A stretch of DNA of 64,000 nt from NCBI RefSeq assembly GCF_033097365.1, contig NZ_AP028461.1, forward strand, positions 1,550,001-1,614,000, read 5' to 3'. Both the position numbers and the translations under genes were made by a program. Source of the DNA: Actinoplanes sichuanensis (GTDB taxonomy: Bacteria > Actinomycetota > Actinomycetes > Mycobacteriales > Micromonosporaceae). The notes under the pieces were generated by a model. It searched no databases. It saw only the letters and a program-made list of their open reading frames with translations, and had not been told where the DNA came from. Shown piece by piece: positions 1 through 8,055 of the stretch. Every line of letters starts with the position of its first letter. Positions within the stretch are counted from its first letter, which is position 1.

Positions 1-623
1 CCGACCCGGCAGACATCGGCCGAGTGCCAGCCCACCATCGCCTCCGGTTCCCGGGTCACTCCGGGCCGGTCGGCGTCCACCAGCAGCAGCACCGCGCCGG
101 TCAGGCCGTGGCCGGACACCGCACCGTCGAGACGGGCGAGCACCACGAACACACCCGCCCGGGAACCGTTGGCGACATGCCGTTTGACACCGGTCAGCCG
201 GTAGCCGCCGACCCCGTCCGGGGTGGCCACCGTGCTCAGGTGCCGCAGGTCCGAGCCCGCCGCGTCCTCGCTGATCGCCAGGGCCGCGACCGTCGTACCG
301 GCCAGCATGCCCGGCCGGTACGCCGCCCGCTGCTCCGCAGAGCCGAACATCTCCAGATAGGAGGCCGCCATGTAGGCGTGCACCCCGACCGCGGCGCGGA
401 TCCCGGCGTAACCGGTGTTCCCGAGTTCCTCCAGCAGCACCGCGCTGTCCAGGAATCCGGGCCCGGAGTGCGCGAGTGCGAACAGCCCGGCGGCGCCCAT
501 GTCCCGCCAGCCGGTGGTGCTGATGTGCCGTTGCCGTTCCCACTGCTCGGCGTACGGCAGCACGGCCCGGGCCAGCGTCTCCCGGATCCGGGCCCGCACG
601 TCCACGACGGTCGGGGCGCTCAC
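1..623 (-). CDS. Acyl-CoA dehydrogenase-like flavoprotein (3' end beyond window)
   Basis: The frame starts at GTG 623-621, inside a GTGA overlap with the stop of the adenylation gene, and stays open to the window edge (about 207 codons seen). The translation has the N-terminal helical domain (a stretch reading AGLFALAH) and the beta-domain motif AISEDAAGSDL followed by GYRLTGVKRHVANG, typical of acyl-CoA dehydrogenases; the C-terminal domain with the usual catalytic Glu lies outside the window. The family oxidises acyl thioesters with FAD. Beside a carrier protein and a SyrB2-type halogenase, the best precedent is KtzA of kutzneride biosynthesis, which closes a cyclopropane on a gamma-chlorinated aminoacyl carrier. 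Desaturation of the tethered amino acid is the alternative. The family call is firm; the substrate is inferred from context. Confidence 0.88.
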   Translation of the reverse strand, partial: MSAPTVVDVRARIRETLARAVLPYAEQWERQRHISTTGWRDMGAAGLFALAHSGPGFLDSAVLLEELGNTGYAGIRAAVGVHAYMAASYLEMFGSAEQRAAYRPGMLAGTTVAALAISEDAAGSDLRHLSTVATPDGVGGYRLTGVKRHVANGSRAGVFVVLARLDGAVSGHGLTGAVLLLVDADRPGVTREPEAMVGWHSADVCRV

Positions 624-2191
624 CGCGCGTCTGCCGAGGCCGTGGCCAGCAGGGCCCGCCGGTCCACCTTGCCGGTCGCCGACAGCGGCAGCTCGGTACA
701 GAACCGGATCTGACCGGGCACCATGTAGCCGGGCAGCAGACCGCTCAGATAGTCGCGCAACCCGGCCGGTGTGCACCGCGCGTCCTCGGTGACGACGAAC
801 GCGGCCAGTGACTTCTCACCGGCGGCGGTCTCCACCACGGTCACGAAGTTCTGCCGCACGTCACGGTGCCGACCCAGATGGTAGGAGATCTCACCCAGTT
901 CGATCCGATACCCGTTGATCTTCACCTGGTCGTCGACCCGGCCGTGGAACATCAGCACACCGTCGGCGCGCAGTGCGCCCCGGTCGCCGGTCCGGTACAG
1001 GCGTTCGGGCACACCGTCGACGTCGCGGAGCAGGAACCGGTCGCGGTTGAGCTCCGGCGCCGCCAGGTAACCCGGGGACAGTCCGGGCCCGGCGAGCAGG
1101 ATCTCCCCGGCCCGGCCGGGGGCGCACAGTTCGTCACCGTCGACCACGTACACCCGGGTGTTCTGGATGGGCAGGCCGATCGGCAGCGACTCCTCCCCGT
1201 CGGTGAGCGCGTCGACCGGGTAGAACGTCGCGAAGGTCGTGCACTCGGTCGGGCCGTAGACACTGACCAGCCGGCCGGGGCCGTACCGGGCCAGAGCCGC
1301 ACCGATGTGCCGCATCGAGTGCGCCTCCCCGCCGGTGAGGATGGTGCGCACGCTGTCCAGCGTGTCCGGCGCCTCGTCGACGATCGTGTTGAACAGCGCG
1401 GTGGTCAGGAAGACCACCGTCACACCGTGCTCGGTCAGTACCGTGCGCAGCTCCGAGCAGCGCAGATGCTGCGACGGATAGAGCACACAGACACCGCCGT
1501 GCAGCAGCGGCCCCCAGATCTCGAACGTCGCCGCGTCGAACGTGACCGGCGCGGTGTGCAGCACCACCGCCCCGGAGTCCAGGTCGGCGTACCGCGCACC
1601 GAACACCAGACGGGTGATGCCCCGATGCGTGATCGGCACACCTTTGGGCCGGCCGGTCGACCCGGAGGTGAAGTTGACGTAGGCCAGCGTGCCGGGATCG
1701 ACGGTGACATCGGGACCGGAGGCCTCGTCGCCGGGTCGGGTGTCCACCGCGACGACCGTCGCCGCGGGGAACCGGCCGGTCAGCTCCCCGGCCCGGTCGG
1801 TCAACAGCACACCGGCGCCCGCCTGCTCGAACAGGCCGTTGAGCCGCCCGTCCGGCCAGGACGCCTCGAAGGGTACGTAGTGGGCCCCGCACTTGAGGAC
1901 CGCCAGCAGTGCCACGACCAGATCCGTCGACCGCCGCACGCACACCCCGACCGGGTCGCCGGGCCGCGTGCCGTGCGCGGCCAGCCGGGCCGCCACCACG
2001 TCGGCCGCCCGGTCGAGCTCGCGATAGGTCAGGCGCTGCCGCCCGTGTACCACCGCGGTGGCCTCGGGCCCCCGGGCCACCTGCCGGGCGAAGAGCTCCG
2101 GCACACCCTGGTCGGCCGGGTACGGCGTCGCCGTCCGGTTGATCCGCCGGTGTGCCTCGCGCGCCGCGTCGTCGGCCCGCAACCTATCCAT
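620..2191 (-). CDS. Stand-alone NRPS adenylation domain, predicted Ile/Val-type
   Basis: This 523-residue amino-acid-activating enzyme makes an aminoacyl-AMP and loads a carrier protein. Core motifs appear in order: A3 TSGSTGRPKG (175-184), A5 VYGPTE (311-316), A7 YRTGDRG (399-405), A8 GRVDDQVKINGYRIELGE (417-434) and A10 with the catalytic Lys at 508 (LSATGK). Aligning by eye to GrsA-Phe gives pocket residues D219, A220, F223, F261, L285, G287, V311, T319, F320, K508, a code resembling those for branched aliphatic residues, especially Ile. There is no condensation or carrier domain on the chain; the carrier is encoded at 2944-3228. The start overlaps the thioesterase stop by 8 bp and the stop overlaps the dehydrogenase start, so translation is probably coupled. 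Confidence 0.93.
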   Translation of the reverse strand: MDRLRADDAAREAHRRINRTATPYPADQGVPELFARQVARGPEATAVVHGRQRLTYRELDRAADVVAARLAAHGTRPGDPVGVCVRRSTDLVVALLAVLKCGAHYVPFEASWPDGRLNGLFEQAGAGVLLTDRAGELTGRFPAATVVAVDTRPGDEASGPDVTVDPGTLAYVNFTSGSTGRPKGVPITHRGITRLVFGARYADLDSGAVVLHTAPVTFDAATFEIWGPLLHGGVCVLYPSQHLRCSELRTVLTEHGVTVVFLTTALFNTIVDEAPDTLDSVRTILTGGEAHSMRHIGAALARYGPGRLVSVYGPTECTTFATFYPVDALTDGEESLPIGLPIQNTRVYVVDGDELCAPGRAGEILLAGPGLSPGYLAAPELNRDRFLLRDVDGVPERLYRTGDRGALRADGVLMFHGRVDDQVKINGYRIELGEISYHLGRHRDVRQNFVTVVETAAGEKSLAAFVVTEDARCTPAGLRDYLSGLLPGYMVPGQIRFCTELPLSATGKVDRRALLATASADAR

Positions 2192-2939
2192 CGCCGTCCT
2201 CCAGCCGGGTGTTGATGATGTGCACGAGTTCCGGGCCGTGGCTCGTCATGAAGAAATGCCCGCCGGCCAGTTCGGCGACCTCGCCGCGGCAACGGCTGTA
2301 CCGGGGCCAGTGGCGCATCTCCGGGTGGCTGTCGATCGGGTCGTCGCGCCCGTAGACGGCCGTGATCGGGGCCGACACCCCACCGGGATGCCAGTCCTGC
2401 CACATCTCGGCGAGCCGGATCTCGCTGCGGATCGTCGGCAGCAGCATCGCCATCAGCAGGTCGTTGTCGAGCACCTCGGCGGGGCTGCCGCCCATCTCCC
2501 GCAGCGCGGCCCGGAAGTCCTCGTCCGATCGGGTGTGCAGCAACGGCGTCCGCTGCGGAACGTCCGGGCTGCGGCACCCGGCGACGAACAGCCGCCGGGT
2601 ACGGCCCGGGAAGCGGGCCTCGGCCAGGTGGGTCAGCTCGTACGCCAGCCGGCCGCCGAAACTGTGCCCGTAGAAGGCGTGCGGCTCGCCCAGGTACGGC
2701 TCCAGCGCGGCGAACGTGTCGTCCAGCAGCGGCTTCCAGTGCTCGTACAACGGCTCCCGCAGCCGTGCGCCGCGGCCGGGCAACTGGACCGCGAGCAGTT
2801 CCACGTGCGGGGCCAGGTCGTTCGACCAGGCCCGGAACGCCTCGGGGCTGCCCCCGGCGTACGGAATGCAGATCAGCCGTACGCCGGGTGACGTCCGGGG
2901 CCCGCGCAGCCGCAGGACCCACCTGTCCGTGCCGGTCAC
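2184..2939 (-). CDS. Type II thioesterase (alpha/beta hydrolase)
   Basis: The 251-residue protein has the type II thioesterase layout: N-terminal CIPYAGGSPEAF (oxyanion region, 24-35), nucleophile elbow GHSFGG with Ser93, acid DD199-200 and the motif GGHFF with His228. Such enzymes hydrolyse acyl or aminoacyl groups from carrier proteins, either to clear wrong loads or to release a finished building block. It lies 4 bp after the carrier gene and overlaps the adenylation gene. With no multimodular NRPS in view, release of the modified amino acid is as likely as editing; that is inference. Confidence 0.92.
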   Translation of the reverse strand: MTGTDRWVLRLRGPRTSPGVRLICIPYAGGSPEAFRAWSNDLAPHVELLAVQLPGRGARLREPLYEHWKPLLDDTFAALEPYLGEPHAFYGHSFGGRLAYELTHLAEARFPGRTRRLFVAGCRSPDVPQRTPLLHTRSDEDFRAALREMGGSPAEVLDNDLLMAMLLPTIRSEIRLAEMWQDWHPGGVSAPITAVYGRDDPIDSHPEMRHWPRYSRCRGEVAELAGGHFFMTSHGPELVHIINTRLEDGDG

Positions 2940-2943
2940 GCGA

Positions 2944-3228
2944 TCACGCCCGGGGCTCGCCCGGTGTGCCGGTGACTGTCGCGTTGCGGCCGATCGACGC
3001 CGCGATACCCCGCATGCTGCTCTGGGTGAACAGATCGTCGGGCGGCAGCGCGCCGTCGCCGTACCGCTCCTCGACCTTGGCGATCAGTTTGATCGCGGTC
3101 AGTGAGGTGCCGCCGGTCTCGAAGAAGTCGTGTCCGGGTTCGGTGGCCTGCAGGCCGAGATCCCGGCACGTGCCGAGCAGCCATTCCTGGATCGCCGTCA
3201 CGTCCGGCGTGGTCGCCTGGTCGGTCAT
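2944..3228 (-). CDS. Stand-alone peptidyl/acyl carrier protein
   Basis: A 94-residue phosphopantetheine carrier domain. The attachment motif [10 protein letters not shown] is clear, with Ser42 as the residue that would receive the 4'-phosphopantetheine arm. The length fits a free-standing carrier. Its ATG lies in an ATGA overlap with the halogenase stop, and it is followed by the thioesterase. The context indicates that it holds the amino acid loaded by the adenylation protein while the halogenase and dehydrogenase act, as KtzC or SyrB1-type carriers do. Confidence 0.93.
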   Translation of the reverse strand: MTDQATTPDVTAIQEWLLGTCRDLGLQATEPGHDFFETGGTSLTAIKLIAKVEERYGDGALPPDDLFTQSSMRGIAASIGRNATVTGTPGEPRA

Positions 3229-4193
3229 CGCTGCTCCCCGTCCCGCGTCGGGAACCGGAAGCCGTTCACGGTCCGGTCGACGAACCGGTTGTGCTGGTAG
3301 GTGTCGGTGCCGGAGGTCAGCACGTTGCCGAACTTGGCCAGGCTCGCGCCGCCGCCGAACTCCTCCAACGAGTCCGAGTACGGGTAGACCCGTACCGAGG
3401 TCGGCAGGTAACGGCCCGCGAACCCGAGCCGCATCTGGTCGGTGAGGCCGGCATGCGGATGCGACGCGTGCATCAGCGTCGACCAGAAGACGATGAACTG
3501 CCCCTGCCGCATCACCTGCGACACGGCCTTCGACTCGTCCGGCTTCCAGTTCGGGTCCTTCTGCAGCTGGCGGTAGTCGTAGCCGAAGAAGCCGCGACGG
3601 ACGCCGTCCTTCTCCACCTGGTTCACCGAGTCGGCGTCGTAGGTCATCGTCTTCGACTCGTCGTAGTTCATCGTCTTGTGCGAGCCGGGAATGAACTGCA
3701 GGCAGCCCATGTCCTCGGTGGCCGGGGTGAACGCCGTCCACACGGTGATGGTGCCGCCGAAGTCGGCGTCCTCCGGCCAGACGATCTGCGGATGCTTGGA
3801 CCCGGCGACGTTGGAGAAGTTGTCGGCCTGGTGCCAGTCGGTGCCCTCGTCGCCGGGGTACTTCGGAAAGAACTCGGAGCGCCAGCACAGCGTGTCCGGG
3901 CCGAGGATGCTGGACACCCGGTCGACGATCTCCGGCCGGGTGATGTGCTCGGCCAGGAAGTCGACGTCCAGGTGCCGGTCGTAGTTGGCCAGGTTGGTGA
4001 CACCGGAGACAGCCTTGCCGCCGCTGTAGATGGCGGACCTGGTGTCGAGCAGCTTGGGACGCAGCCGCTGCAGGTTGGCCTGCATCTCGTCGGCGTCGTA
4101 CAGGTCGAACGGGCCGATGTAGCCCTGCTCGTGGAACAGCTCCAACTCGGCGCCGGTGAGGGAGAACCGGGTCTGCTGTTGCTGTGTTGTCAC
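3225..4193 (-). CDS. Non-heme Fe(II)/2-oxoglutarate halogenase, SyrB2 type
   Basis: This 322-residue protein belongs to the phytanoyl-CoA dioxygenase fold and, by eye, is close to SyrB2 over its length (shared blocks such as [50 protein letters not shown]). The metal site is diagnostic: His121 and His242 are kept, but the usual Asp/Glu of the HxD motif is Ala123 (HQA). In this family that gap lets chloride bind iron, so the enzyme halogenates rather than hydroxylates. SyrB2-type enzymes act on amino acids tethered to a carrier, which the next gene supplies. The start is GTG 4193 with a purine-rich GAGGCGG upstream. The 95-bp gap before it is the largest within this run, so an internal promoter is possible. 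Chlorination is strongly supported; the site on the substrate is inferred. Confidence 0.94.
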   Translation of the reverse strand: MTTQQQQTRFSLTGAELELFHEQGYIGPFDLYDADEMQANLQRLRPKLLDTRSAIYSGGKAVSGVTNLANYDRHLDVDFLAEHITRPEIVDRVSSILGPDTLCWRSEFFPKYPGDEGTDWHQADNFSNVAGSKHPQIVWPEDADFGGTITVWTAFTPATEDMGCLQFIPGSHKTMNYDESKTMTYDADSVNQVEKDGVRRGFFGYDYRQLQKDPNWKPDESKAVSQVMRQGQFIVFWSTLMHASHPHAGLTDQMRLGFAGRYLPTSVRVYPYSDSLEEFGGGASLAKFGNVLTSGTDTYQHNRFVDRTVNGFRFPTRDGEQR

Positions 4194-4288
4194 GTCGAAA
4201 CCGCCTCATCGTTTGATGTCCGTCAAGAGAACCGAGGGGGAGGGGTACGCCCGGAGGGGCGCGCGATCGTCGCGGGGTCCCGCCGCCG

Positions 4289-5437
4289 TCAGGCATGGCG
4301 CCTCGCGAATTCGCGGTACCGGGCGCCCAGTTCGGCGGCGTGATCGGCGGCTTCGGCGAGTTTCATCGTGCGGCAGTGGTAGCCGAGCATCCGCTGCATG
4401 ACCGCCATCTCCGGCTCGGTGAACGTGACCGTCCCGGTGGTGGCGTCGATGTGCTCGATGCCGTCGGCCCGCAGCCCCGCCTCGTTGACGGTGACCGCCT
4501 GCGCCGGAGTCATCCCGGCCGGGAGGTCCAGTGCGGCGCCGGAACGCTTGACCCGGACCGGATAACCACCGGGCAGGCCGCCGGGCGCGGGGGCGTGCAC
4601 CAGTCGGCCGGTGTCACCGGCGACGGCCGCGAGCACACTCATCGCCGACGAGGCGGTCAGCAACTGCCCCGCCACCCCGCCGAGCCGCTTCAACGGGCCG
4701 GTGAGCATCGCGAACAGCTCGTCGGCGTCGACCTCCACCGGCCGGTCCCCGTCCACGGTCGTCACCGCCAGCCGGTACGTGTCCGGCCGGCCGGTGCCGA
4801 ACCGGGGCACGTAGTGGCTGAAGTAGTGCTGCGCGACCAGCCGGACCCGCAGGTCGGTGACCGGCAGCCCGGTCCGGGCCGAGGCCGCGAAGGTCAGCGC
4901 CGGGACGATGTTGGCGACGTTGCCGATGCCGATGTCGGGTGCCAGGCCGACGGCTTTCAGCACCGGGCCGACCGCGTCCGGGAAGGCCGCGTTCACCGTC
5001 GTCGTGGTGATCCCGGACTCCCGGACCGCCTGCATCAGCAGGTGGTTCAGCGTCAGGTGCATGGGCAGCCAGGGACCCAGCTGCGCCTCGTCGAGTTCGG
5101 CGAAGACGGTCGGGGGCAACTCGGTGATCACCCGCCAGGACTGCAGGGACGCGCCCATGAAGATGATGTCCGGGCGGATCGCCGCCAGTGTCGCGGCGGT
5201 CCGGGAGACGTCGCGCAGGTCCAGCTCGACGGTGTCGGCGCGGGCCGGCACACCCAGATTGGCGGCGGCGAACCGGGCCAGGTTGGCGCGCAGTCGCAGG
5301 GCGGTGGCGTCCCGCCCGGCGAGGATCACGCGGGCGGTGTGTTCGCCGGCCAGCAGCATGGACAGCAGCCGGGCCGACAGGTCGCCGTTGCCGATCACCA
5401 TGATCAGGGGCTGGTCTGCCGGGTTCTGGTCGGTCAC
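4289..5437 (-). CDS. Rossmann-fold dehydrogenase-like protein, function unknown
   Basis: A 382-residue protein with an N-terminal nucleotide-binding signature (VIGNGDLSARLL, then VILAGRD after the second strand), as in saccharopine-dehydrogenase-like and related NAD(P) enzymes. The C-terminal two thirds match no family I can name. It may be an oxidoreductase on an amino-acid-like substrate. It overlaps the cysteine-synthase-like gene by 4 bp, which recalls the SbnA/SbnB pair that makes 2,3-diaminopropionate, but it does not look like SbnB (ornithine cyclodeaminase family). Its role in the cluster is unknown. Confidence 0.7.
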   Translation of the reverse strand: MTDQNPADQPLIMVIGNGDLSARLLSMLLAGEHTARVILAGRDATALRLRANLARFAAANLGVPARADTVELDLRDVSRTAATLAAIRPDIIFMGASLQSWRVITELPPTVFAELDEAQLGPWLPMHLTLNHLLMQAVRESGITTTTVNAAFPDAVGPVLKAVGLAPDIGIGNVANIVPALTFAASARTGLPVTDLRVRLVAQHYFSHYVPRFGTGRPDTYRLAVTTVDGDRPVEVDADELFAMLTGPLKRLGGVAGQLLTASSAMSVLAAVAGDTGRLVHAPAPGGLPGGYPVRVKRSGAALDLPAGMTPAQAVTVNEAGLRADGIEHIDATTGTVTFTEPEMAVMQRMLGYHCRTMKLAEAADHAAELGARYREFARRHA

Positions 5438-6399
5438 GGGTTCTGCCTTCCGGGTCGGGGGGTCTCCGGCCCGGTGGGCGCGAAGATGTCGTGCAGGTGA
5501 CGGTCACCGCGGTCGGGCAGCACGGCGGCCACCCGGACCGGGCGGGTGAGCAGCGGCAGGATCCGGTCCAGGGCGGCGACCACGGCACCGGACGCCGGGC
5601 CGGCCAGGATCGCCTCCGCCTGCAGCAGTCGTCGACAACCGTCGACCGTCTGCGCCTCGGTGACGTGGACGACCCGATCGATCCCGGCCGGTTCCAGCAG
5701 CTCCGGCCGCGGACCGCCGCCGGCCGTACGCCACCGGTTGGTGCCCGGCGGCCCGCCGAACACCGTCGAGCCGACCATGTCCACCGCCACCACCGACAGC
5801 GCCGGGAACTCGGCTCGCAGGCGGCGGGCCGAGCCGGTCAGTGTGCCCCCGGTGCGTACCGCCGCGACCAGGACGTCGAGCCGGTCGCCGACCGCGTCGG
5901 CGATCTCCCGGGCGGTGGTACGGAAGTGGGCGTCCGCGGTGAGCGCGTTCCCGGTCTGGTTGATCCACCGGCTGTGCGGATCGGCGCGCAGGATCTCCTG
6001 GACCCGTTCGATCCGGCGCCGCGCGTTCCCGGCCGGGTCGTCGTCACCCGGGACCGTGTCCACGGTGGCGCCGAGCAGCCGCATCACCGCCACGTCGGCG
6101 GGCGGCACGGTCGTGTCCACCACGGCGGTCAGCCGCAGCCCGCAGATTCGGGCCACCATCGCGATGCCGACGCCCGCGTCCCCGCCGACGCTCTCCACCA
6201 GGCGGGTGTCGGCGGTGAACAGCCCGTCGCGCAGGCCCTGCTCGATGATGTGCCGTGCGGCCCGGTCACTGCCGTCGCCGCTCGGGTTGAGGGCCTCCAG
6301 TTTGGCGATCACCTCGACACCGGGTTCCGGGAACAGCCGGGCGAGCCGCACCAGAGGTGTGCCGCCGACACAGTCGACGACCGAATCGCGGATCATCAC
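5434..6399 (-). CDS. Cysteine-synthase-family protein lacking the PLP lysine
   Basis: This 321-residue protein has the fold-type II PLP layout of cysteine synthase/SbnA enzymes: an N-terminal VGGTPLVRL, the glycine loop RTGGTLTG that normally holds the PLP phosphate, GPASGA near the C-terminus and the SbnA-like ending LPDRGDRHLHDIF. The segment that normally reads NPxGSVKDR reads NPSGDGSDR (38-46), so the Schiff-base lysine position is Ser44. The substrate-binding SGNTG loop is also altered (GGDAG, 72-76). The reading frame is clean, so this looks like a diverged protein and not a sequencing artefact. It could be a pseudoenzyme partner, or bind a ligand without PLP chemistry. Confidence 0.85.
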   Translation of the reverse strand: MMIRDSVVDCVGGTPLVRLARLFPEPGVEVIAKLEALNPSGDGSDRAARHIIEQGLRDGLFTADTRLVESVGGDAGVGIAMVARICGLRLTAVVDTTVPPADVAVMRLLGATVDTVPGDDDPAGNARRRIERVQEILRADPHSRWINQTGNALTADAHFRTTAREIADAVGDRLDVLVAAVRTGGTLTGSARRLRAEFPALSVVAVDMVGSTVFGGPPGTNRWRTAGGGPRPELLEPAGIDRVVHVTEAQTVDGCRRLLQAEAILAGPASGAVVAALDRILPLLTRPVRVAAVLPDRGDRHLHDIFAPTGPETPRPGRQNP

Positions 6400-6409
6400 A
6401 GGTCCTCTC

Positions 6410-7225
6410 TCACCGCTGCCGGCCCACGGTCAGCGGCAGCCGGGCGCCGGAGCCGGTACCGGTCAACGCCGCGAGATCACCGAGACTCAGGTACGGCCGG
6501 GCGGGGGACCAGCACCGGCCGCCGATCACCACCTCGGGCGGGCGGCCGGGATCACCCAGACCGGTCACCACCAGGGCCGCCTCGTCGAAGTCGTCGTGGA
6601 ACGTCAACCGGGTCGGGGTGACCACACACGTCATCCCGGCGGCCACCGCGGCACGCATGCCGTTGCGGGTGTCCTCGACCACGACACAGTCCGCGGGGTT
6701 CGCGCCCATCCGGCGTGCCGCCAGGTGGTACACCTCCGGTGCCGGCTTCTTGGCGCTGACGTCCTCGCCCGTCGTCACCGACATCGCGGCGGTCAGATCG
6801 GGGCCGACGGCACACCGCAGCACGGTCAGCACCGACGCGCGGGCGCCGGCCGACGCCACCCCCACCCGCCACCCGGCGGCCAGCGCCGTGGTGGCCAGCC
6901 GCCGCACCCCGGAGCGTGCCGTCACACCGGTCCGCACCAGATCGGCGTAGATCTCCGTCTTACGGGCATGCCACCGGGCCACCGTGGCGGCCCACACCCG
7001 CGGGTCGGCCGGCGTCTCGTACACCGCCCGGAACGCGGGATCGTCGCGTAGCGCGGCCAGCCGCTCGCGGCCACCGGAGATGGCCAGCGCCCGGGCGTAC
7101 TGCTGATCGCTCCACTGCCAGCCGATGCCCTGCTCACGCCACATCTGGTTGAACGCCCGCCGGTGCCGGCCGAGTTCCAGGTCGACCACCACGCCGTCGC
7201 AGTCGAAGATCAGCGCACGGGTCAT
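6410..7225 (-). CDS. HAD-superfamily phosphatase/phosphomutase-like hydrolase
   Basis: The 271-residue protein starts with motif I FDCDGVVVD (nucleophile Asp8, acid Asp10) and carries motif II in VGVASAG, motif III Lys in SAKKPAPEVY and motif IV VVEDT, the CbbY/phosphoglycolate-phosphatase pattern with a helical cap. It likely removes phosphate from a small metabolite. The start overlaps the aldolase stop by 4 bp. Together with the aldolase it suggests a phosphorylated carbohydrate-like precursor; the substrate is not readable from sequence. The last 40 residues are an unusual extension. Confidence 0.88.
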   Translation of the reverse strand: MTRALIFDCDGVVVDLELGRHRRAFNQMWREQGIGWQWSDQQYARALAISGGRERLAALRDDPAFRAVYETPADPRVWAATVARWHARKTEIYADLVRTGVTARSGVRRLATTALAAGWRVGVASAGARASVLTVLRCAVGPDLTAAMSVTTGEDVSAKKPAPEVYHLAARRMGANPADCVVVEDTRNGMRAAVAAGMTCVVTPTRLTFHDDFDEAALVVTGLGDPGRPPEVVIGGRCWSPARPYLSLGDLAALTGTGSGARLPLTVGRQR

Positions 7226-8055
7226 GTCTGCCTCCCCCGACTGCCCGACCGACGGATGTAGGTGTCACAGACCGCGCCGACCCGGGCCCGCAGGGCCCGC
7301 GGCAGGTCCAGCGGCTCCTCGGCCGACCCGGCGAGGTCCCGGACCGTCGCCAGATACTCGGTCTTCACCGCCGACGAGAAATTGATCTTCGAGACGCCGG
7401 CGGCCACCGTCGCCGCGAGTGCCGCCGCGGACAGCCCGCTGCCGCCGTGCAGCACCACCGGCACCGTGCCGGCCAGCCGGCGCGCCAGGTCCAGTCGGAT
7501 CGGCGGATCCGCGTCGTAGTGGCCGTGCCGGGTGCCCAGATCCGGGCTGAGGCACAGCACACCGGTCGCGGCCACGAACTCCCGGCTCCGGTCGTACGAC
7601 GCCGCCGCGACGACCGGTGTGGTCTCGCCGATCCGCGCGATCCGCTCGAATTCGCCCTCGATCTCCGCGCCGTGTCCGGCGGCTTCCGCGACCACCCGTC
7701 GGGTGTCCGCCACCGCCTCCGCGAACGGCCGGTCCGACACGTCGAACAGCGCCGACTCCCAGCCCGCCCGCACACAGTCGAGGACCTGGTCGGCATCCGT
7801 GCAGTGATCCAGATGCAGCACCGCGGCCACTCCCGACGCGGCCCGGCGGGCCTCGAAGGCGGCTCGCAGCGGCGCCGCGCCCCAGAACGCGGCGGTACGG
7901 GCGGAGGTCTGCACCACCACCGGGGACCCGGCCGAGGCCGCAGTGTCCAGCACCGCCGCCATCGTCGCCTCGTCCACCACGTTGAACGCCGGTACCGCGT
8001 ACCCCTCCGCCCGGGCCCGCCGCAGCAGCGACCCCAGGGTGTGCCGCGCGGTCAT
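7222..8055 (-). CDS. Class II (zinc) aldolase, fructose-bisphosphate/tagatose type
   Basis: A 277-residue class II aldolase. Key motifs are VPAFNV near the N-terminus, LHLDHC (Asp83 as general acid/base, His84 as zinc ligand), GTRHGHY (second His ligand region), LHGGSG (third His and phosphate loop) and KINFSSAVK. Such enzymes condense or split a ketose phosphate such as dihydroxyacetone phosphate with an aldehyde. ATG 8055 is chosen because it forms an ATGA overlap with the exporter stop; a longer frame exists, but its extra residues are arginine-rich and unlike the family. Within the operon it may supply a C-C bond in the product backbone. Confidence 0.9.
   Translation of the reverse strand: MTARHTLGSLLRRARAEGYAVPAFNVVDEATMAAVLDTAASAGSPVVVQTSARTAAFWGAAPLRAAFEARRAASGVAAVLHLDHCTDADQVLDCVRAGWESALFDVSDRPFAEAVADTRRVVAEAAGHGAEIEGEFERIARIGETTPVVAAASYDRSREFVAATGVLCLSPDLGTRHGHYDADPPIRLDLARRLAGTVPVVLHGGSGLSAAALAATVAAGVSKINFSSAVKTEYLATVRDLAGSAEEPLDLPRALRARVGAVCDTYIRRSGSRGRQT

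Noticed and set aside
866..2215. Long plus-strand open frame opposite the adenylation gene
   Set aside because: The translation is Arg/Gly/Pro/His-rich with no motif; it is the antisense shadow of a gene with clear core motifs.
3225..4193. Ordinary phytanoyl-CoA hydroxylase
   Set aside because: The metal-binding motif is HQA, not HxD, and the flanking blocks match SyrB2.
4203..4226. Consensus sigma-70 promoter TTGACG...
   Set aside because: No -10 hexamer at 16-18 bp, and the predicted start would fall at the GTG; kept only as a possibility in findings.
4289..6399. An SbnA/SbnB-type diaminopropionate pathway
   Set aside because: The SbnA-like protein lacks the PLP lysine and its partner is not of the ornithine cyclodeaminase family, so this pathway cannot be claimed.
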